From the NCBI RefSeq assembly GCF_019956415.1, contig NZ_JAHBDK010000010.1, positions 1-64,000 of the forward strand: a DNA stretch of 64,000 nucleotides, given 5' to 3'. Of the stretch, positions 53,624 to 62,608 are shown piece after piece. The first letter of the stretch is position 1; every line of letters begins with the position of its first letter. The notes under the pieces were generated by a model. The model made no database searches. It saw only the letters and a list, made by a program, of their open reading frames with translations, and was not told the DNA's origin. Source of the DNA: Pseudomonas sp. GL-B-19. Lineage in GTDB: Bacteria > Pseudomonadota > Gammaproteobacteria > Pseudomonadales > Pseudomonadaceae. Made by a program: the position numbers and the translations under genes.

Positions 53624-54637
53624 TCAGGCCGCGCTGGCGGCAAATTTCTCGTAGTAAAAGTTCGCAGGCGCCACGCCTTGCTCGCGAATGAACTGACTGA
53701 CAGCCTCGACCATCGGCGGCGGGCCGCACAGGTAGACGTCGACGTCGCCCTCGTTCAAATGCCGGGGTTCGATGTGCTGAGTCACGTAACCCTTGAGCGG
53801 ATGCTGACTGTCGGGGCTGGCCACGCAGGCACTGAAGCTGAAATTCGGGATGCGTGCGGCGAAGGCTTCAAGCCGATCAAGTTCCACCAGATCAAAATCG
53901 TTGGTCACGCCGTAGATCAAATGCAGCGGATGTTCGCTGCCCTGCTCGGCGATTTTTTCCAGCATTGCCGTGAACGGCGCCAACCCCGTGCCGCCGGCCA
54001 GCAGCAACAACGGACGGCGAATGTCGCGCAGATAGAAGCTGCCCAACGGCCCGGCCAGGTTCATGCGGTCGCCCGCCTTGGCCATGCCGGTCAGGAAACT
54101 GCTCATCAGACCGCCAGGCACGTTGCGGATCAGGAAACTGACCTCACCGTCGCGCTGCAACGAGCTGAACGAATAGGCGCGGGTCTGCTCGCTACCGGGA
54201 ACCCCGAGGTTGACGTATTGCCCCGGCAGGAACGCCAGTGTGTTCAGCGCTTCGCCCTTGATCGACAGCGCGATGGTGCTGTCGGACAGCTGCCGCACAG
54301 CACTGATTGTCGCGTCGTAACTGGCCTGGCGTGTGCGGCAAACGTCGGAGGACGCCGGCACTCGCACCACGCAATCGCTCTGGGCGCGCATCTGACAAGT
54401 CAGGACATACCCCTGCTCGGCTTCTTCGGCGCTGAGCGCGTCTTCGATGTACTCCTCGCCCAAATCATAACGACCGGCCTCGGCAAAGCATTTACAGGTG
54501 CCGCACGCGCCGTCGCGGCAATCCAGCGGGATGTTGATGCCCTGGCGATACGCAGCATCGGCCACGGTTTCGCCGACATTGGCGTCGATGAACCGGGTGA
54601 CACCGTCTTCAAAATTGAATGCAATGGAATGCGTCAT
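53624..54637 (-). CDS. benC: benzoate dioxygenase reductase component (BenC)
   Basis: 337 aa from ATG 54635-54637. N-terminal plant-type [2Fe-2S] domain with C40, C45, C48 (CRDGACGTC) and C81; then a ferredoxin-NADP+-reductase-like part with the FAD motif RAYSFSS, NADH-binding GGTGLAPF and C-terminal YLCGPPPMV. Passes electrons from NADH to the BenAB oxygenase. Ten bases after benB. Confidence 0.95.
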   Translation of the reverse strand: MTHSIAFNFEDGVTRFIDANVGETVADAAYRQGINIPLDCRDGACGTCKCFAEAGRYDLGEEYIEDALSAEEAEQGYVLTCQMRAQSDCVVRVPASSDVCRTRQASYDATISAVRQLSDSTIALSIKGEALNTLAFLPGQYVNLGVPGSEQTRAYSFSSLQRDGEVSFLIRNVPGGLMSSFLTGMAKAGDRMNLAGPLGSFYLRDIRRPLLLLAGGTGLAPFTAMLEKIAEQGSEHPLHLIYGVTNDFDLVELDRLEAFAARIPNFSFSACVASPDSQHPLKGYVTQHIEPRHLNEGDVDVYLCGPPPMVEAVSQFIREQGVAPANFYYEKFAASAA

Positions 54638-54647
54638 GACGGCCGCC

Positions 54648-55136
54648 TCACAAGTGGTAGACATCAATGACCTGGCGAACGTAATCGTTCTTCAGGATCA
54701 CTTTCTTGGCCTTGATCAGCGGGTTTTCACCACGCACATCGAGGGTGTAGAAGCTGCTGCCGAAATAGCTGTCGACGGTTTTGTAGCGAAAGCTCAGGGT
54801 GTGCCAGTTGAAGCGCACCTTGCACAGACCATCCGCTTGTTCGAGCAACTCGATGTTGCTGAGGTTGTGCGAGGTCCGGGTGTCCGGAATGCTTGCGCTG
54901 GAGCGCTCGGTCTTGATGCGGAAGATGCGGTCTTCCAGGCCCGTGCGGTTGCCGTACCAGATCAGCGAGATTTCCCGCTGCGGGTCTTCGGTCAACTCGT
55001 CGTTGTCGTCCCAGGACGGCATCCAGAACGAGGCATCGACGGCGTACAGTTCCAGCCACTCGTCCCATTGCTTGTCGTCGAGGTAGCGTGCTTCGCGGTA
55101 AAGAAAGTCGCGCACGGCTTCATAGGTGATGGTCAT
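54648..55136 (-). CDS. benB: benzoate dioxygenase small (beta) subunit (BenB)
   Basis: 162 aa, the family's usual size. Ring-hydroxylating dioxygenase beta-subunit fold ([26 protein letters not shown] at the N-terminus). Assembles with BenA to the alpha3beta3 oxygenase. ATG overlaps the benA stop as ATGA. Confidence 0.95.
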   Translation of the reverse strand: MTITYEAVRDFLYREARYLDDKQWDEWLELYAVDASFWMPSWDDNDELTEDPQREISLIWYGNRTGLEDRIFRIKTERSSASIPDTRTSHNLSNIELLEQADGLCKVRFNWHTLSFRYKTVDSYFGSSFYTLDVRGENPLIKAKKVILKNDYVRQVIDVYHL

Positions 55137-56497
55137 TGCACGGCCTCCACGGCAATCAATTCGGGCTGTTCAGCGGCCAACGCCTTGAGCATGGCTTGCT
55201 GCCAATACTTGTGTTGCAGCACAAACAGGCCTTCGTCCTCGGTGCGCACACCGCTGAGCAGCGGATGCAGGTCGATTTCTTTAGCCGCCTCATCGGCGCC
55301 CTCGACCCAGTGCTCGGCCCCGCGGGACATGTCATTCCAGGTGGTGACGCTGCCCTGATAGCTGGTCTGGCACGAGCGAAACTCTTCCAGATCGTCCGGG
55401 GTGGCCATGCCGCTGACGTTGAAAAAATCCTCGTACTGGCGAATCCGGCTGGAACGGGCGTGGTCGCTTTCGCCTTTGGGGGCGATGCAGTAAATGGTGA
55501 TTTCCGTGCGGTTGACTGAGATCGGCCGCGCGATGCGGATCTGCGAGCTGAACTGGTCCATCAGGTACACGTTCGGGTACAGGCACAGGTTGCGTGAGTT
55601 CTCGATCATCCAGTCGGCGCGGGCCTGCCCAAAGTCTCGGGCCAATTCGTCGCGACGTTCATACAGCGGGCGATCTTCGGGGTTGGACCAGCGCGTCCAG
55701 AGCAGCATGTGGCCCTTGTCGAAGGAATAGAAACCGCCGCCCTGCTTGGCCCAGGTGCCGGCGCTCATGGTCGGATTGCTGTCGCCGGCATCACGTTGTT
55801 TGCGCTGGTTTTGCGTAGCCGCGTAATTCCAGTGCACGGAGCTTACGTGGTAACCATCGGCGCCGTTTTCGGCGGTGAGTTTCCAGTTGCCTTCGTAGAT
55901 GTAGCTCGAAGACCCGCGCAGCACTTCCAGGCCATCGGCGGACTGGTCGACGATCATGTCGATGATCTTGGCGGACTCGCCGAGATGCTCAACCAGCGGC
56001 ACCACGTCGGCGTTCAGGCTGCCAAACAGGAAACCGCGATAGGACTCGAACCGCGCGACTTTGGTCAGGTCGTGAGAGCCTTCGCAGTTGAAGCTCGCCG
56101 GGTAGCCGGCCGCTGCCGGATCCTTGACCTTGAGCAACTTGCCGGAGTTGTTGAAGGTCCAGCCGTGGAACGGGCAAGTGTAGGAGCTTTTGTTACCGGT
56201 CTTGTGCCGGCACAGCGTCGCACCGCGATGACTGCAAGCGTTGATGAAGGCGTTGAGCACACCCTCCTTGTTGCGCGCGATGAAGATCGACTGGCGCCCC
56301 ATGGTGGTGGTGTAGAAATCGTTGACGTTGGGGATCTGGCTCTCGTGGGCCAGGTACAGCCAGTTGCCTTCGAAGATGTGTTTCATCTCCAGATCGAACA
56401 ACCGTGGGTCGGTGAACATCTCGCGCTTGCAGCGGTAGACGCCGGTGTCTTTGTCATCTTCAAGCAGGGAGTGAAGGTATTCGGGTCGCAGGGACAT
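55133..56497 (-). CDS. benA: benzoate 1,2-dioxygenase large (alpha) subunit (BenA)
   Basis: 454 aa from ATG 56495-56497. Rieske centre C88-x-H90 ... C108-xx-H111 ([15 protein letters not shown]), then the catalytic domain with the mononuclear iron region [14 protein letters not shown]. Adds O2 to benzoate to give the cis-diol carboxylate. First gene of benABCD, under a BenR-dependent promoter at 56533-56595. The longer in-frame start MEAAAM would leave the Shine-Dalgarno GGAGG inside the gene, so the internal ATG is preferred. Confidence 0.96.
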   Translation of the reverse strand: MSLRPEYLHSLLEDDKDTGVYRCKREMFTDPRLFDLEMKHIFEGNWLYLAHESQIPNVNDFYTTTMGRQSIFIARNKEGVLNAFINACSHRGATLCRHKTGNKSSYTCPFHGWTFNNSGKLLKVKDPAAAGYPASFNCEGSHDLTKVARFESYRGFLFGSLNADVVPLVEHLGESAKIIDMIVDQSADGLEVLRGSSSYIYEGNWKLTAENGADGYHVSSVHWNYAATQNQRKQRDAGDSNPTMSAGTWAKQGGGFYSFDKGHMLLWTRWSNPEDRPLYERRDELARDFGQARADWMIENSRNLCLYPNVYLMDQFSSQIRIARPISVNRTEITIYCIAPKGESDHARSSRIRQYEDFFNVSGMATPDDLEEFRSCQTSYQGSVTTWNDMSRGAEHWVEGADEAAKEIDLHPLLSGVRTEDEGLFVLQHKYWQQAMLKALAAEQPELIAVEAVQ

Positions 56498-56532
56498 GGC
56501 CGCCGCCTCCATTGTTTTTATCAGGCAGGGCC

Positions 56533-56595
56533 ATGCTAGGACGGGGGGATGAGGCGGACTATCCGTTGGGTGCAGACCTGTATCCGTTTACTGCA
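56533..56595 (-). promoter_or_regulatory. Pben promoter with BenR/XylS double site
   Basis: On the minus strand two direct repeats TGCA-N6-GGATA lie at 56581-56595 (TGCAGTAAACGGATA) and 56560-56574 (TGCACCCAACGGATA), separated by 6 bp. A -10-like TAGCAT is at 56533-56538; a -35 placed 17 bp upstream (56556-56561) overlaps the proximal repeat by 2 bp. This is the same architecture as the XylS-dependent Pm promoter. Transcription would start near 56525. Confidence 0.9.
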
Positions 56596-56607
56596 GACTG
56601 GGTGGGA

Positions 56608-56755
56608 CCTGTAGCAGCTGTCGAGCCTGCGAGGCTGCGTTCGAGTGCGTAGCGCTCGCAAATGGGTTCGCACGGAGTTTCAGGCAGACCGCGTAGTTCC
56701 CAGGCGAGCGCTACGCACTCGAACGCAGCCTCGCAGGCTCGACAGCTGCTACAGG
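56608..56755. repeat. 52-bp perfect inverted repeat (REPIN-like) between benR and Pben
   Basis: Arms 56608-56659 and 56704-56755 are perfect reverse complements (start CCTGTAGCAGCTGTCGAGCC), with a 44-base spacer. The family differs from the GAGCAGGCTCGC REPs elsewhere in the window. It lies 13 bases upstream of the distal BenR site and 14 bases after the benR stop, so in RNA it is a likely benR terminator, and in DNA it could form a cruciform next to Pben. Confidence 0.9.
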
Positions 56756-56768
56756 GATGTGTGGCGGG

Positions 56769-57722
56769 TCAGTGCCGGCGTTTGAGGGTGTCGGAGGGCA
56801 GTTCGCCGAACTGTTTGCGGTAGCTGTCGGAGAACCGGCCAAGGTGCAGGAAGCCATAATCCATGGCCACTTCGGTGACGTTGCGCACGTTGCACGTCGG
56901 GTCGCTCAGGCACAGGTTGATGCGCTCGAGCTTCTTCTGCCGGATGTAGTTTTGCGGTGACATTCCCGCGTTGCGCTCGAACAACCCATACAACGAACGC
57001 AGACTCATCCGCGCCTGGCGCGCCAGTTCTTCACCGTCGATGTCTTGCTTGAGGTGGCGTGCGATGTAATCGGCAATCACCTCGAACGTGGGCGAACCCA
57101 GGCTACTGCGGATAACGTTGGTTTTCATCAGGCTGAGCATCTTGCTGACGATAATCTGCGCGTAGTGTTCCTGCACGCGGGGGATCTGCTCGGTGGCTTC
57201 GGCTTCCTGGCAAATCATCGCCAGCAAGCTGACAAAACCTTCCAGTTCATCGAGCTGGTAACGGTTCTCCAGGAACCGCACGCCCTGCCCCGGATAACGC
57301 CAGCGCTGTTCATCACATACGGATTCAAACAGCCGGGTGGGGACTTTGAGGATGAATTTTTCGCAATCGTCGGAATAGGTCAGATCGACCGGTTCGTCGG
57401 GGTTGATCAGCAGCAACTCACCCGGCGCGAAGTAATGCTCCTGACCTCGTCCACGCGACAGACAGTTGCCCCGCAGCAGCACTTGCAGATGATAAATGCT
57501 GTCGAGTGCGCCCGACGTCACCCGCACGCTGGCGCCGTAACTGATGCGGCACAGGTCCAGGCTGGCGAACTTGCGGTGATCGAGGCTGGCCAAGGGGCGA
57601 CCGACCTTGGGCATCAGGATGCAATGGTTGCCGACATGCTGATTGACGTAACCCGATACCGCATAAGGGTCGGCATGGTCGAATACTCTGCTGCGCTGAC
57701 TCAACAGTTGCGCGTGCATCAT
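56769..57722 (-). CDS. benR: AraC/XylS-type activator of the ben operon (BenR)
   Basis: 317 aa, the length of BenR/XylS. The N-terminal ~200 residues form the effector/dimer domain; the C-terminal ~100 hold two AraC helix-turn-helices (DGEELARQARMSLRSLYGLFERNAGMSPQNYIRQKKLERI and the later NVTEVAMDYGFLHLGRFSDSYRKQFG). With benzoate it activates Pben through the two TGCA-N6-GGATA sites found upstream of benA. Same strand as benABCD, transcribed independently. Confidence 0.93.
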   Translation of the reverse strand: MMHAQLLSQRSRVFDHADPYAVSGYVNQHVGNHCILMPKVGRPLASLDHRKFASLDLCRISYGASVRVTSGALDSIYHLQVLLRGNCLSRGRGQEHYFAPGELLLINPDEPVDLTYSDDCEKFILKVPTRLFESVCDEQRWRYPGQGVRFLENRYQLDELEGFVSLLAMICQEAEATEQIPRVQEHYAQIIVSKMLSLMKTNVIRSSLGSPTFEVIADYIARHLKQDIDGEELARQARMSLRSLYGLFERNAGMSPQNYIRQKKLERINLCLSDPTCNVRNVTEVAMDYGFLHLGRFSDSYRKQFGELPSDTLKRRH

Positions 57723-57817
57723 CGGGTCACTCTCATTGTTGTTATGAGTTGCGTCGGTCCATTCTAGAACAGCACGTCAGGCGCCTGAGACATTTCCGGA
57801 CAGTTGACCGAAGCCCA

Positions 57818-57907
57818 TGTGGGAGCGAGCCTGCTCGCGAAAGCGGAGTGCCAATCAACATAGATGTTGAATGTTAAACCGCTATCGCGAGCAGGCTCGC
57901 TCCCACA
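57818..57907. repeat. REPIN between catA and benR
   Basis: TGTGGGAGCGAGCCTGCTCGCG (57818 onward) and the inverted partner ending in GAGCAGGCTCGCTCCCACA at 57907. Lies 11 bases after the catA stop, where it could form the 3' end hairpin of the cat transcript. Same family as 53534-53622. Confidence 0.9.
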
Positions 57908-57918
57908 GGATTGTGCGA

Positions 57919-58848
57919 TCAGTCTTCCAGCGCACGAACCCGTTCGTGGCGCTGCTGTTCTTCAGGTTGCGCCGTGGACTGCAAGGTGAAATCGAATTCG
58001 ATTTCGGCAAACCGGCCGCTGACACCATACGCCGCTGCGCGTTGTTGATCGTCGCTGAAAGTGATTTTGGCGATCAACTCATCACGGGTGGCGTAGGCGA
58101 AATCGTCGTGCAGGTATTGATCGCCATCGAGGTTGATCTGGGTCGTCAGGTGGCGATGATCCGGCGCCGAGATAAAGAAGTGCACGTGAGCCGGGCGTTG
58201 GCCGTGACGGCCCAGTTGATCGAGCAGTTGCTGGGTCGGACCGTCCGGCGGGCAGCCATAACCCGACGGCACGATGCTGCGGAAACGATAGCGACCTTCG
58301 GCATCGGTGACGATCCGGCGGCGCAGGTTGAATTCCGATTGCGTGGTATCGAAGTACGAGTAAGTGCCACCGGTGTTGGCGTGCCAGACATCTACCACGG
58401 CACCGGCCAGGGGTTCGCCGGCGGTGTTGAACACGCGCCCTTGCATGAACAGCGTCACACCCGGATCGAGACCATCATCGAGACGCGCTTCGCCTTCGGA
58501 CAACGGCGCACCGGCCACGTACAGCGGGCCTTCGATGGTGCGTGGCGTGCCGCCGGATTTACCGGCTTGTTCGTCTTCGGCGTCCATCAGCAGGTCGAGG
58601 TAATGCTCCAGACCGAGCCCGGCGACGATCAGCCCGGCCTCCTGACGCGCGCCCAGTACGTTAAGGTAGTTAACGGCTCTCCAGAACTCTTCCGGGGTCA
58701 CGGCGAGGTCTTCGATGATGTTTACCGAATCACGCAGGATGCGGTAGATCAGGGCCTTGGCCCGCGGATTGCCGGCATCGTTGTGCAGGCCGCTGGCCTC
58801 TTCGAGAAACTTCTGGACTTCGGCAGTGTGGGAGATCTTGACGTTCAT
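57919..58848 (-). CDS. catA: catechol 1,2-dioxygenase (CatA)
   Basis: 309 aa, usual for the family. N-terminal helical linker for dimerisation, then the intradiol dioxygenase domain with Fe(III) ligands Y163 (TYSYFD), Y197 (SGYGCP), H221 and H223 (RPAHVHF) by my count. Splits catechol to cis,cis-muconate. Third gene of catBCA, 55 bases after catC. Confidence 0.95.
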   Translation of the reverse strand: MNVKISHTAEVQKFLEEASGLHNDAGNPRAKALIYRILRDSVNIIEDLAVTPEEFWRAVNYLNVLGARQEAGLIVAGLGLEHYLDLLMDAEDEQAGKSGGTPRTIEGPLYVAGAPLSEGEARLDDGLDPGVTLFMQGRVFNTAGEPLAGAVVDVWHANTGGTYSYFDTTQSEFNLRRRIVTDAEGRYRFRSIVPSGYGCPPDGPTQQLLDQLGRHGQRPAHVHFFISAPDHRHLTTQINLDGDQYLHDDFAYATRDELIAKITFSDDQQRAAAYGVSGRFAEIEFDFTLQSTAQPEEQQRHERVRALED

Positions 58849-58903
58849 TTTGTTGGGTTCCTCATCTTGTAATTATTAGCGTAGCGAACTGAGCAGGCTG
58901 GGC

Positions 58904-59194
58904 TCAGCGGTCATCGTCGCGAATCGAAGAAGGATGCCGGCACATCGCGTCGATCTCGATCGCCATGTACGGAAACAGCGGCAGTTGCATCAGCAGGTCA
59001 TGCAGTTCTTGAACGCTGTCGACATCGAATACGCTGTAGTTGGCATAGTGCCCGGCGATGCGCCACAGGTGGCGCCACTTGCCCTGCTCTTGCAGGCGCT
59101 GGGCCAGGGCTTTCTCGTCAGCCTTCAGCTTGGCGGCGACTTCGGGGTTCATGTCGACCGGTAGATTCACGGTCATTTTTACGTGGAATAGCAT
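58904..59194 (-). CDS. catC: muconolactone delta-isomerase (CatC)
   Basis: 96 aa, the exact family length, starting MLFHVKMTVNLPVDM and including the conserved GKWRHLWRIAGHYANYSVFDV. Forms a decamer and converts muconolactone to beta-ketoadipate enol-lactone. Nine bases after catB. Confidence 0.95.
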   Translation of the reverse strand: MLFHVKMTVNLPVDMNPEVAAKLKADEKALAQRLQEQGKWRHLWRIAGHYANYSVFDVDSVQELHDLLMQLPLFPYMAIEIDAMCRHPSSIRDDDR

Positions 59195-59203
59195 GATCTC
59201 TCC

Positions 59204-60352
59204 TCAGGCTTGATGAACGGAAGTGGATGTTTTGTCGCGACGGAAAAACGCCAGGCGTTCTTCATCCAGACTCAGGCCCAGGCCCGGTGTTTGCGGGACA
59301 TGCAACTCGAAATCGCGATAAACCAGCGGCTCGCTGAGAATGTCTTCGGTCAGCAGCAAGGGACCGAACAGTTCGGTGTCCCAGGCCAGTTTGTTCAGGG
59401 TGATAAAGGCATGCGCCGAGGCCATCGTGCCGAGGCCGCCTTCCAGCATGGTGCCGCCGTACAGGGCGATGCCGGCTGCTTCGGCAATCGCGGCAGTGCG
59501 CAACACGGCGCGGGGGCCGCCGTTCTTGGCGATCTTCAAGGCAAACACCGACGCAGCCCCTTCGCGCGCCAGGTTAAAGGCGTCTTCCACGCATTCGATG
59601 GACTCGTCGGCCATGATCGGCGCCGGGCTCATCGCATTCAGACGCGCCATGCCGGCGCGGTTGTTGCGCGAGATCGGCTGTTCGATCAGGTCGATGCCGT
59701 TGGTGCCGAGGATCCGGCAAGCGCGCAACGCGACCGCTTCGTCCCAGGCCTGATTGACATCGACCCGCACGCTGGCGCGATCGCCCAGGGCTTTTTTGAT
59801 CGCAATGACGTGGCCCAGGTCGCGGTTGACTTCACCGGCACCGATTTTCAGCTTGAAGATTCGATGGCGGCGCAGGTCGAGCATTTTTTCCGCTTCGGCG
59901 ATGTCCTTTTCAGTGTCGCCGCTAGCGAGGGTCCAGGCCACCGGCAACGCATCACGGACACGCCCGCCCAGCAACTCGCTGACCGGCAGGCCGAGGCGCT
60001 TGCCCTGGGCGTCGAGCAACGCGGTTTCGATCCCGGATTTGGCAAAGGTATTGCCGCGAATGCTGCGTTCCAGACGCAACATGGCGGCATTCACATTGCC
60101 GCTGTCCTGGCCGATCAGCAGCGGCGCAAAGTGCTTGTCGATGTTGGTCTTGATGCTGTCCGGGCTTTCGTTGCCATAGGCCAGGCCACCGATGGTGGTG
60201 GATTCACCGATCCCTTCAATGCCATCGGCGCAGCGCACACGGATGATCACCAGGGTCTGATTCTGCATGGTGTGCATCGCCAGCTTGTGCGGGCGGATGG
60301 TCGGCAGATCGACGATGATCGTCTCGATCGATTCAATGGCTGTTGCACACAT
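59204..60352 (-). CDS. catB: muconate cycloisomerase (CatB)
   Basis: 382 aa from ATG 60350-60352; the reading before it is the divergent control region. Enolase-superfamily protein with K167-x-K169 (FKLKIG), metal ligands D198 (RVDVNQAW), E224 (IEQPIS) and D249 (MADESI). Converts cis,cis-muconate to muconolactone. First gene of catBCA, under CatR control. Confidence 0.95.
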   Translation of the reverse strand: MCATAIESIETIIVDLPTIRPHKLAMHTMQNQTLVIIRVRCADGIEGIGESTTIGGLAYGNESPDSIKTNIDKHFAPLLIGQDSGNVNAAMLRLERSIRGNTFAKSGIETALLDAQGKRLGLPVSELLGGRVRDALPVAWTLASGDTEKDIAEAEKMLDLRRHRIFKLKIGAGEVNRDLGHVIAIKKALGDRASVRVDVNQAWDEAVALRACRILGTNGIDLIEQPISRNNRAGMARLNAMSPAPIMADESIECVEDAFNLAREGAASVFALKIAKNGGPRAVLRTAAIAEAAGIALYGGTMLEGGLGTMASAHAFITLNKLAWDTELFGPLLLTEDILSEPLVYRDFELHVPQTPGLGLSLDEERLAFFRRDKTSTSVHQA

Positions 60353-60438
60353 GTCGATACCCGTCAGGTTCTTAAAGTTCTGGAACCGATTCTCGTACGG
60401 CTTTTTTCGGGAAGCCAATATAGAATTAGTCTGACTTG

Positions 60439-60453
60439 ATACCTTTAAGGTAT
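60439..60453. promoter_or_regulatory. CatR operator (ATAC-N7-GTAT) between catR and catB
   Basis: ATACCTTTAAGGTAT is a perfect 15-bp palindrome and fits both the LysR T-N11-A rule and the ATAC-N7-GTAT motif of CatM/BenM regulators. It is 27 bases before the catR start and 87 before catB. A TATATT -10-like box for catB lies near 60415-60421 on the minus strand. Confidence 0.85.
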
Positions 60454-60479
60454 GCAACCGACAAACACCCGGAGGCCCC

Positions 60480-61370
60480 ATGGAACTGCGTCACCTGCGG
60501 TATTTTCAGGTGTTGGCCCAAACCCTGAATTTCACCCGCGCCGCCGAACTGCTGCACATCGCTCAACCGCCGCTTAGCCGGCAGATTCAGCAACTGGAAG
60601 ACGAACTCGGGGTGTTGTTGCTGGAGCGTGGCCGGCCGCTGAAGCTGACGGAGGCTGGGCGGTTTTTCCATGAGCACTCCACCGCCCTGCTCGAACAACT
60701 GAACAAAGTTTGCGACAACACGCGGCGGATCGGCCTGGGGGAAAAGACCTGGCTGGGCATCGGCTTTGCGCCTTCGACCCTTTACGGGGTGCTGCCGGAA
60801 CTGATCCGCCGTCTGCGCAGCGGCGAGCCTCTGGAGCTTGAGTTGGGGCTGTCGGAGATGACCACGCTGCAACAAGTGCAAGCACTCAAGGCCGGACGTA
60901 TCGATATCGGTTTCGGGCGAATTCGCATCGACGACCCGGCCATCATTCAAACGGTGCTCACCGAAGACCGGCTGGTCGCCGCCCTGCCCGCCGGCCATCC
61001 CCTGCTGGCCGGGCCGGTCAGCCTTCGCCAACTGTCCAAAGAACCCTTTGTGCTGTACCCGGGCAATCCGCGCCCCAGCTATGCCGACCATGTGATTGCG
61101 CTGTTCGAGTCCTATGGCGTGAGCATTCACGTGGCGCAATGGACCAATGAACTGCAAACGGCAATCGGTCTGGTAGGGGCCGGGATCGGCGTCACGCTGG
61201 TGCCGGCCTCGGTGCAGCTGCTGCACCGCGACGACATTGGCTTCACCCCGTTGCTGGAAGACAACGCCACGTCGCCGATCATTCTCAGTCGGCGCGTGGG
61301 CGATGTCTCACCGGGGTTGAATCATTGTTTGAAGGTGATCGAAGAGCTGCAACCGCAGGCGAGGTTTTAA
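60480..61370 (+). CDS. catR: LysR-type activator of catBCA (CatR)
   Basis: 296 aa. N-terminal helix-turn-helix (MELRHLRYFQVLAQTLNFTRAAELLHIAQPPLSRQIQQLE) and C-terminal effector domain with the CatR/BenM-type GIGFAPSTLYGVLPELIRRLR segment. With cis,cis-muconate it activates catBCA. Divergent from catB with a palindromic operator between. Its stop overlaps the convergent deacetylase gene by 4 bases. Confidence 0.94.
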   Translation: MELRHLRYFQVLAQTLNFTRAAELLHIAQPPLSRQIQQLEDELGVLLLERGRPLKLTEAGRFFHEHSTALLEQLNKVCDNTRRIGLGEKTWLGIGFAPSTLYGVLPELIRRLRSGEPLELELGLSEMTTLQQVQALKAGRIDIGFGRIRIDDPAIIQTVLTEDRLVAALPAGHPLLAGPVSLRQLSKEPFVLYPGNPRPSYADHVIALFESYGVSIHVAQWTNELQTAIGLVGAGIGVTLVPASVQLLHRDDIGFTPLLEDNATSPIILSRRVGDVSPGLNHCLKVIEELQPQARF

Positions 61371-62266
61371 TGGGAATTTTTGTCCCAGAACCAGTTCCAG
61401 AAACCCGGCAGTTCTACTGGCTGCGAACTGTCCTTGACGGTGCGCGCCATCGCCGCGCGCAGCACGGCGTCGTGATCGTCATAAAACGGTTTTTGCGCCA
61501 GTGGCACGCCGGTGGCCTTGGCGCTGTCGATCAGGATTTGCAGGTATTCCCGGGTGTGTCGGGCGGTGTAGCGATTGAGGTCGTGGAAGGTCACCACCAC
61601 CGGAATCACTCCATCCACGGTCGGCAACTCACCCAGCGCGATGCGCTCACGCACTTCAGACATCGAGCGCAGCATATGAGACCGACGCCGGGGGCTGGCG
61701 TTGAAGCCCCAGATTTTGCCGTCATTGGCGCTTAAATCGGTCAGCAATACATGCATGCCGTGCTGCTGATAAGCGGCGAAGACGCGTTTGTCGTAGTTCC
61801 AGAATGGCGGACGAACCAGGGTCGGCGGCGCACCGGTGATGGCCGCGATGTCTGCACTGCCTTTGCTCAGCGCCTGTTCCAGTTCTTGCGGGCTCAGCGA
61901 GCGATGATTGGTGTGCCAGTGGGTAGCCGTGTGAAATCCCAGCACCTGTCCTTCTGCATGTTCGCGATGCATGAGCTCGCGCCCGATATCACTGTCGCCG
62001 GCCCTTGGCGCGCCGGTCTGCACGAAAAACACCGCTTTGATGTTCGGCTGCAGAGGATTGTCCTTCAGGCTGTCGAGCACGGTCGCGGTGGGGTTCCAGA
62101 AACTCGAAGCGCTGGGACCGTCGTCGTAGGTCAGCAGAAAACGAATCGGTGCCTGCGCCTGTAGACGTTGTTCCGTCTGCGGGGTCAGTTCGATGGGTGC
62201 GGCGATGCAGCCTGCCAGCCCGACGGCGATGGCGAGTGCGCAGAACACTTTGTACAACTGTTTCAT
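61367..62266 (-). CDS. lipoprotein polysaccharide deacetylase (NodB family)
   Basis: 299 aa with a lipoprotein signal peptide (MKQLYKVFCALAIAVGLAGC). NodB-homology motifs in order: TYDDGPS (motif 1, D-D), HTATHWHTNH (motif 2 metal histidines), RPPFWNYD (motif 3), and VVVTFHD near the end (motif 5). Removes N- or O-acetyl groups from a cell-surface polysaccharide; substrate unknown. Convergent with catR, overlapping it by 4 bases. Confidence 0.88.
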   Translation of the reverse strand: MKQLYKVFCALAIAVGLAGCIAAPIELTPQTEQRLQAQAPIRFLLTYDDGPSASSFWNPTATVLDSLKDNPLQPNIKAVFFVQTGAPRAGDSDIGRELMHREHAEGQVLGFHTATHWHTNHRSLSPQELEQALSKGSADIAAITGAPPTLVRPPFWNYDKRVFAAYQQHGMHVLLTDLSANDGKIWGFNASPRRRSHMLRSMSEVRERIALGELPTVDGVIPVVVTFHDLNRYTARHTREYLQILIDSAKATGVPLAQKPFYDDHDAVLRAAMARTVKDSSQPVELPGFWNWFWDKNSH

Positions 62267-62608
62267 GTTTTGCCTTGGATCAGACCGTGACGGTCAACTC
62301 ATCAAATGGCAAAAATCCTTCGCCCGTTCATCCTTCGCCGGCCCGCCAGTTTCGCGGGCCGAGGTTGGATCAGGGTACACAGTGTTTGGTTCCGCCGCCC
62401 ACCCTCCTCGCTTACTGCGCCAAGGCCTGCTGGAACGAGTGGTCGATGATCGGTGCAGTCGCCAGCTCCGAGCAAGGCGATGGTGTCCGGATTCTGCCGC
62501 GACACACCAATCAGCTTCACCGGTGCCTGTATCGCGGCATGGAAAAGAAGGTGCGCAGGCACCTTCTTATTTAAACTGACTCAACCGTCGTCAAAGTCCC
62601 GATCAGCT
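62267..62608. other. gap with a terminator, no firm gene
   Basis: No ORF with a Shine-Dalgarno or family match. Contains a strong terminator for the GntR gene: AAGAAGGTGC (62545-62554), loop GCAG, GCACCTTCTT (62559-62568), with a TTCTTTTCC tail on the minus strand and TTATTT on the plus strand. The remaining sequence looks like faded coding DNA. Confidence 0.6.

Noticed and set aside
56608..56755. Inverted repeat as an insertion-sequence end or CRISPR unit
   Set aside because: No transposase between the arms and only one pair of arms; no array of spaced direct repeats anywhere in the window, so no CRISPR.
62302..62562. Minus-strand ORF between the deacetylase and GntR genes
   Set aside because: No Shine-Dalgarno, reading runs through a terminator hairpin, and no recognisable domain; possibly decayed coding sequence.
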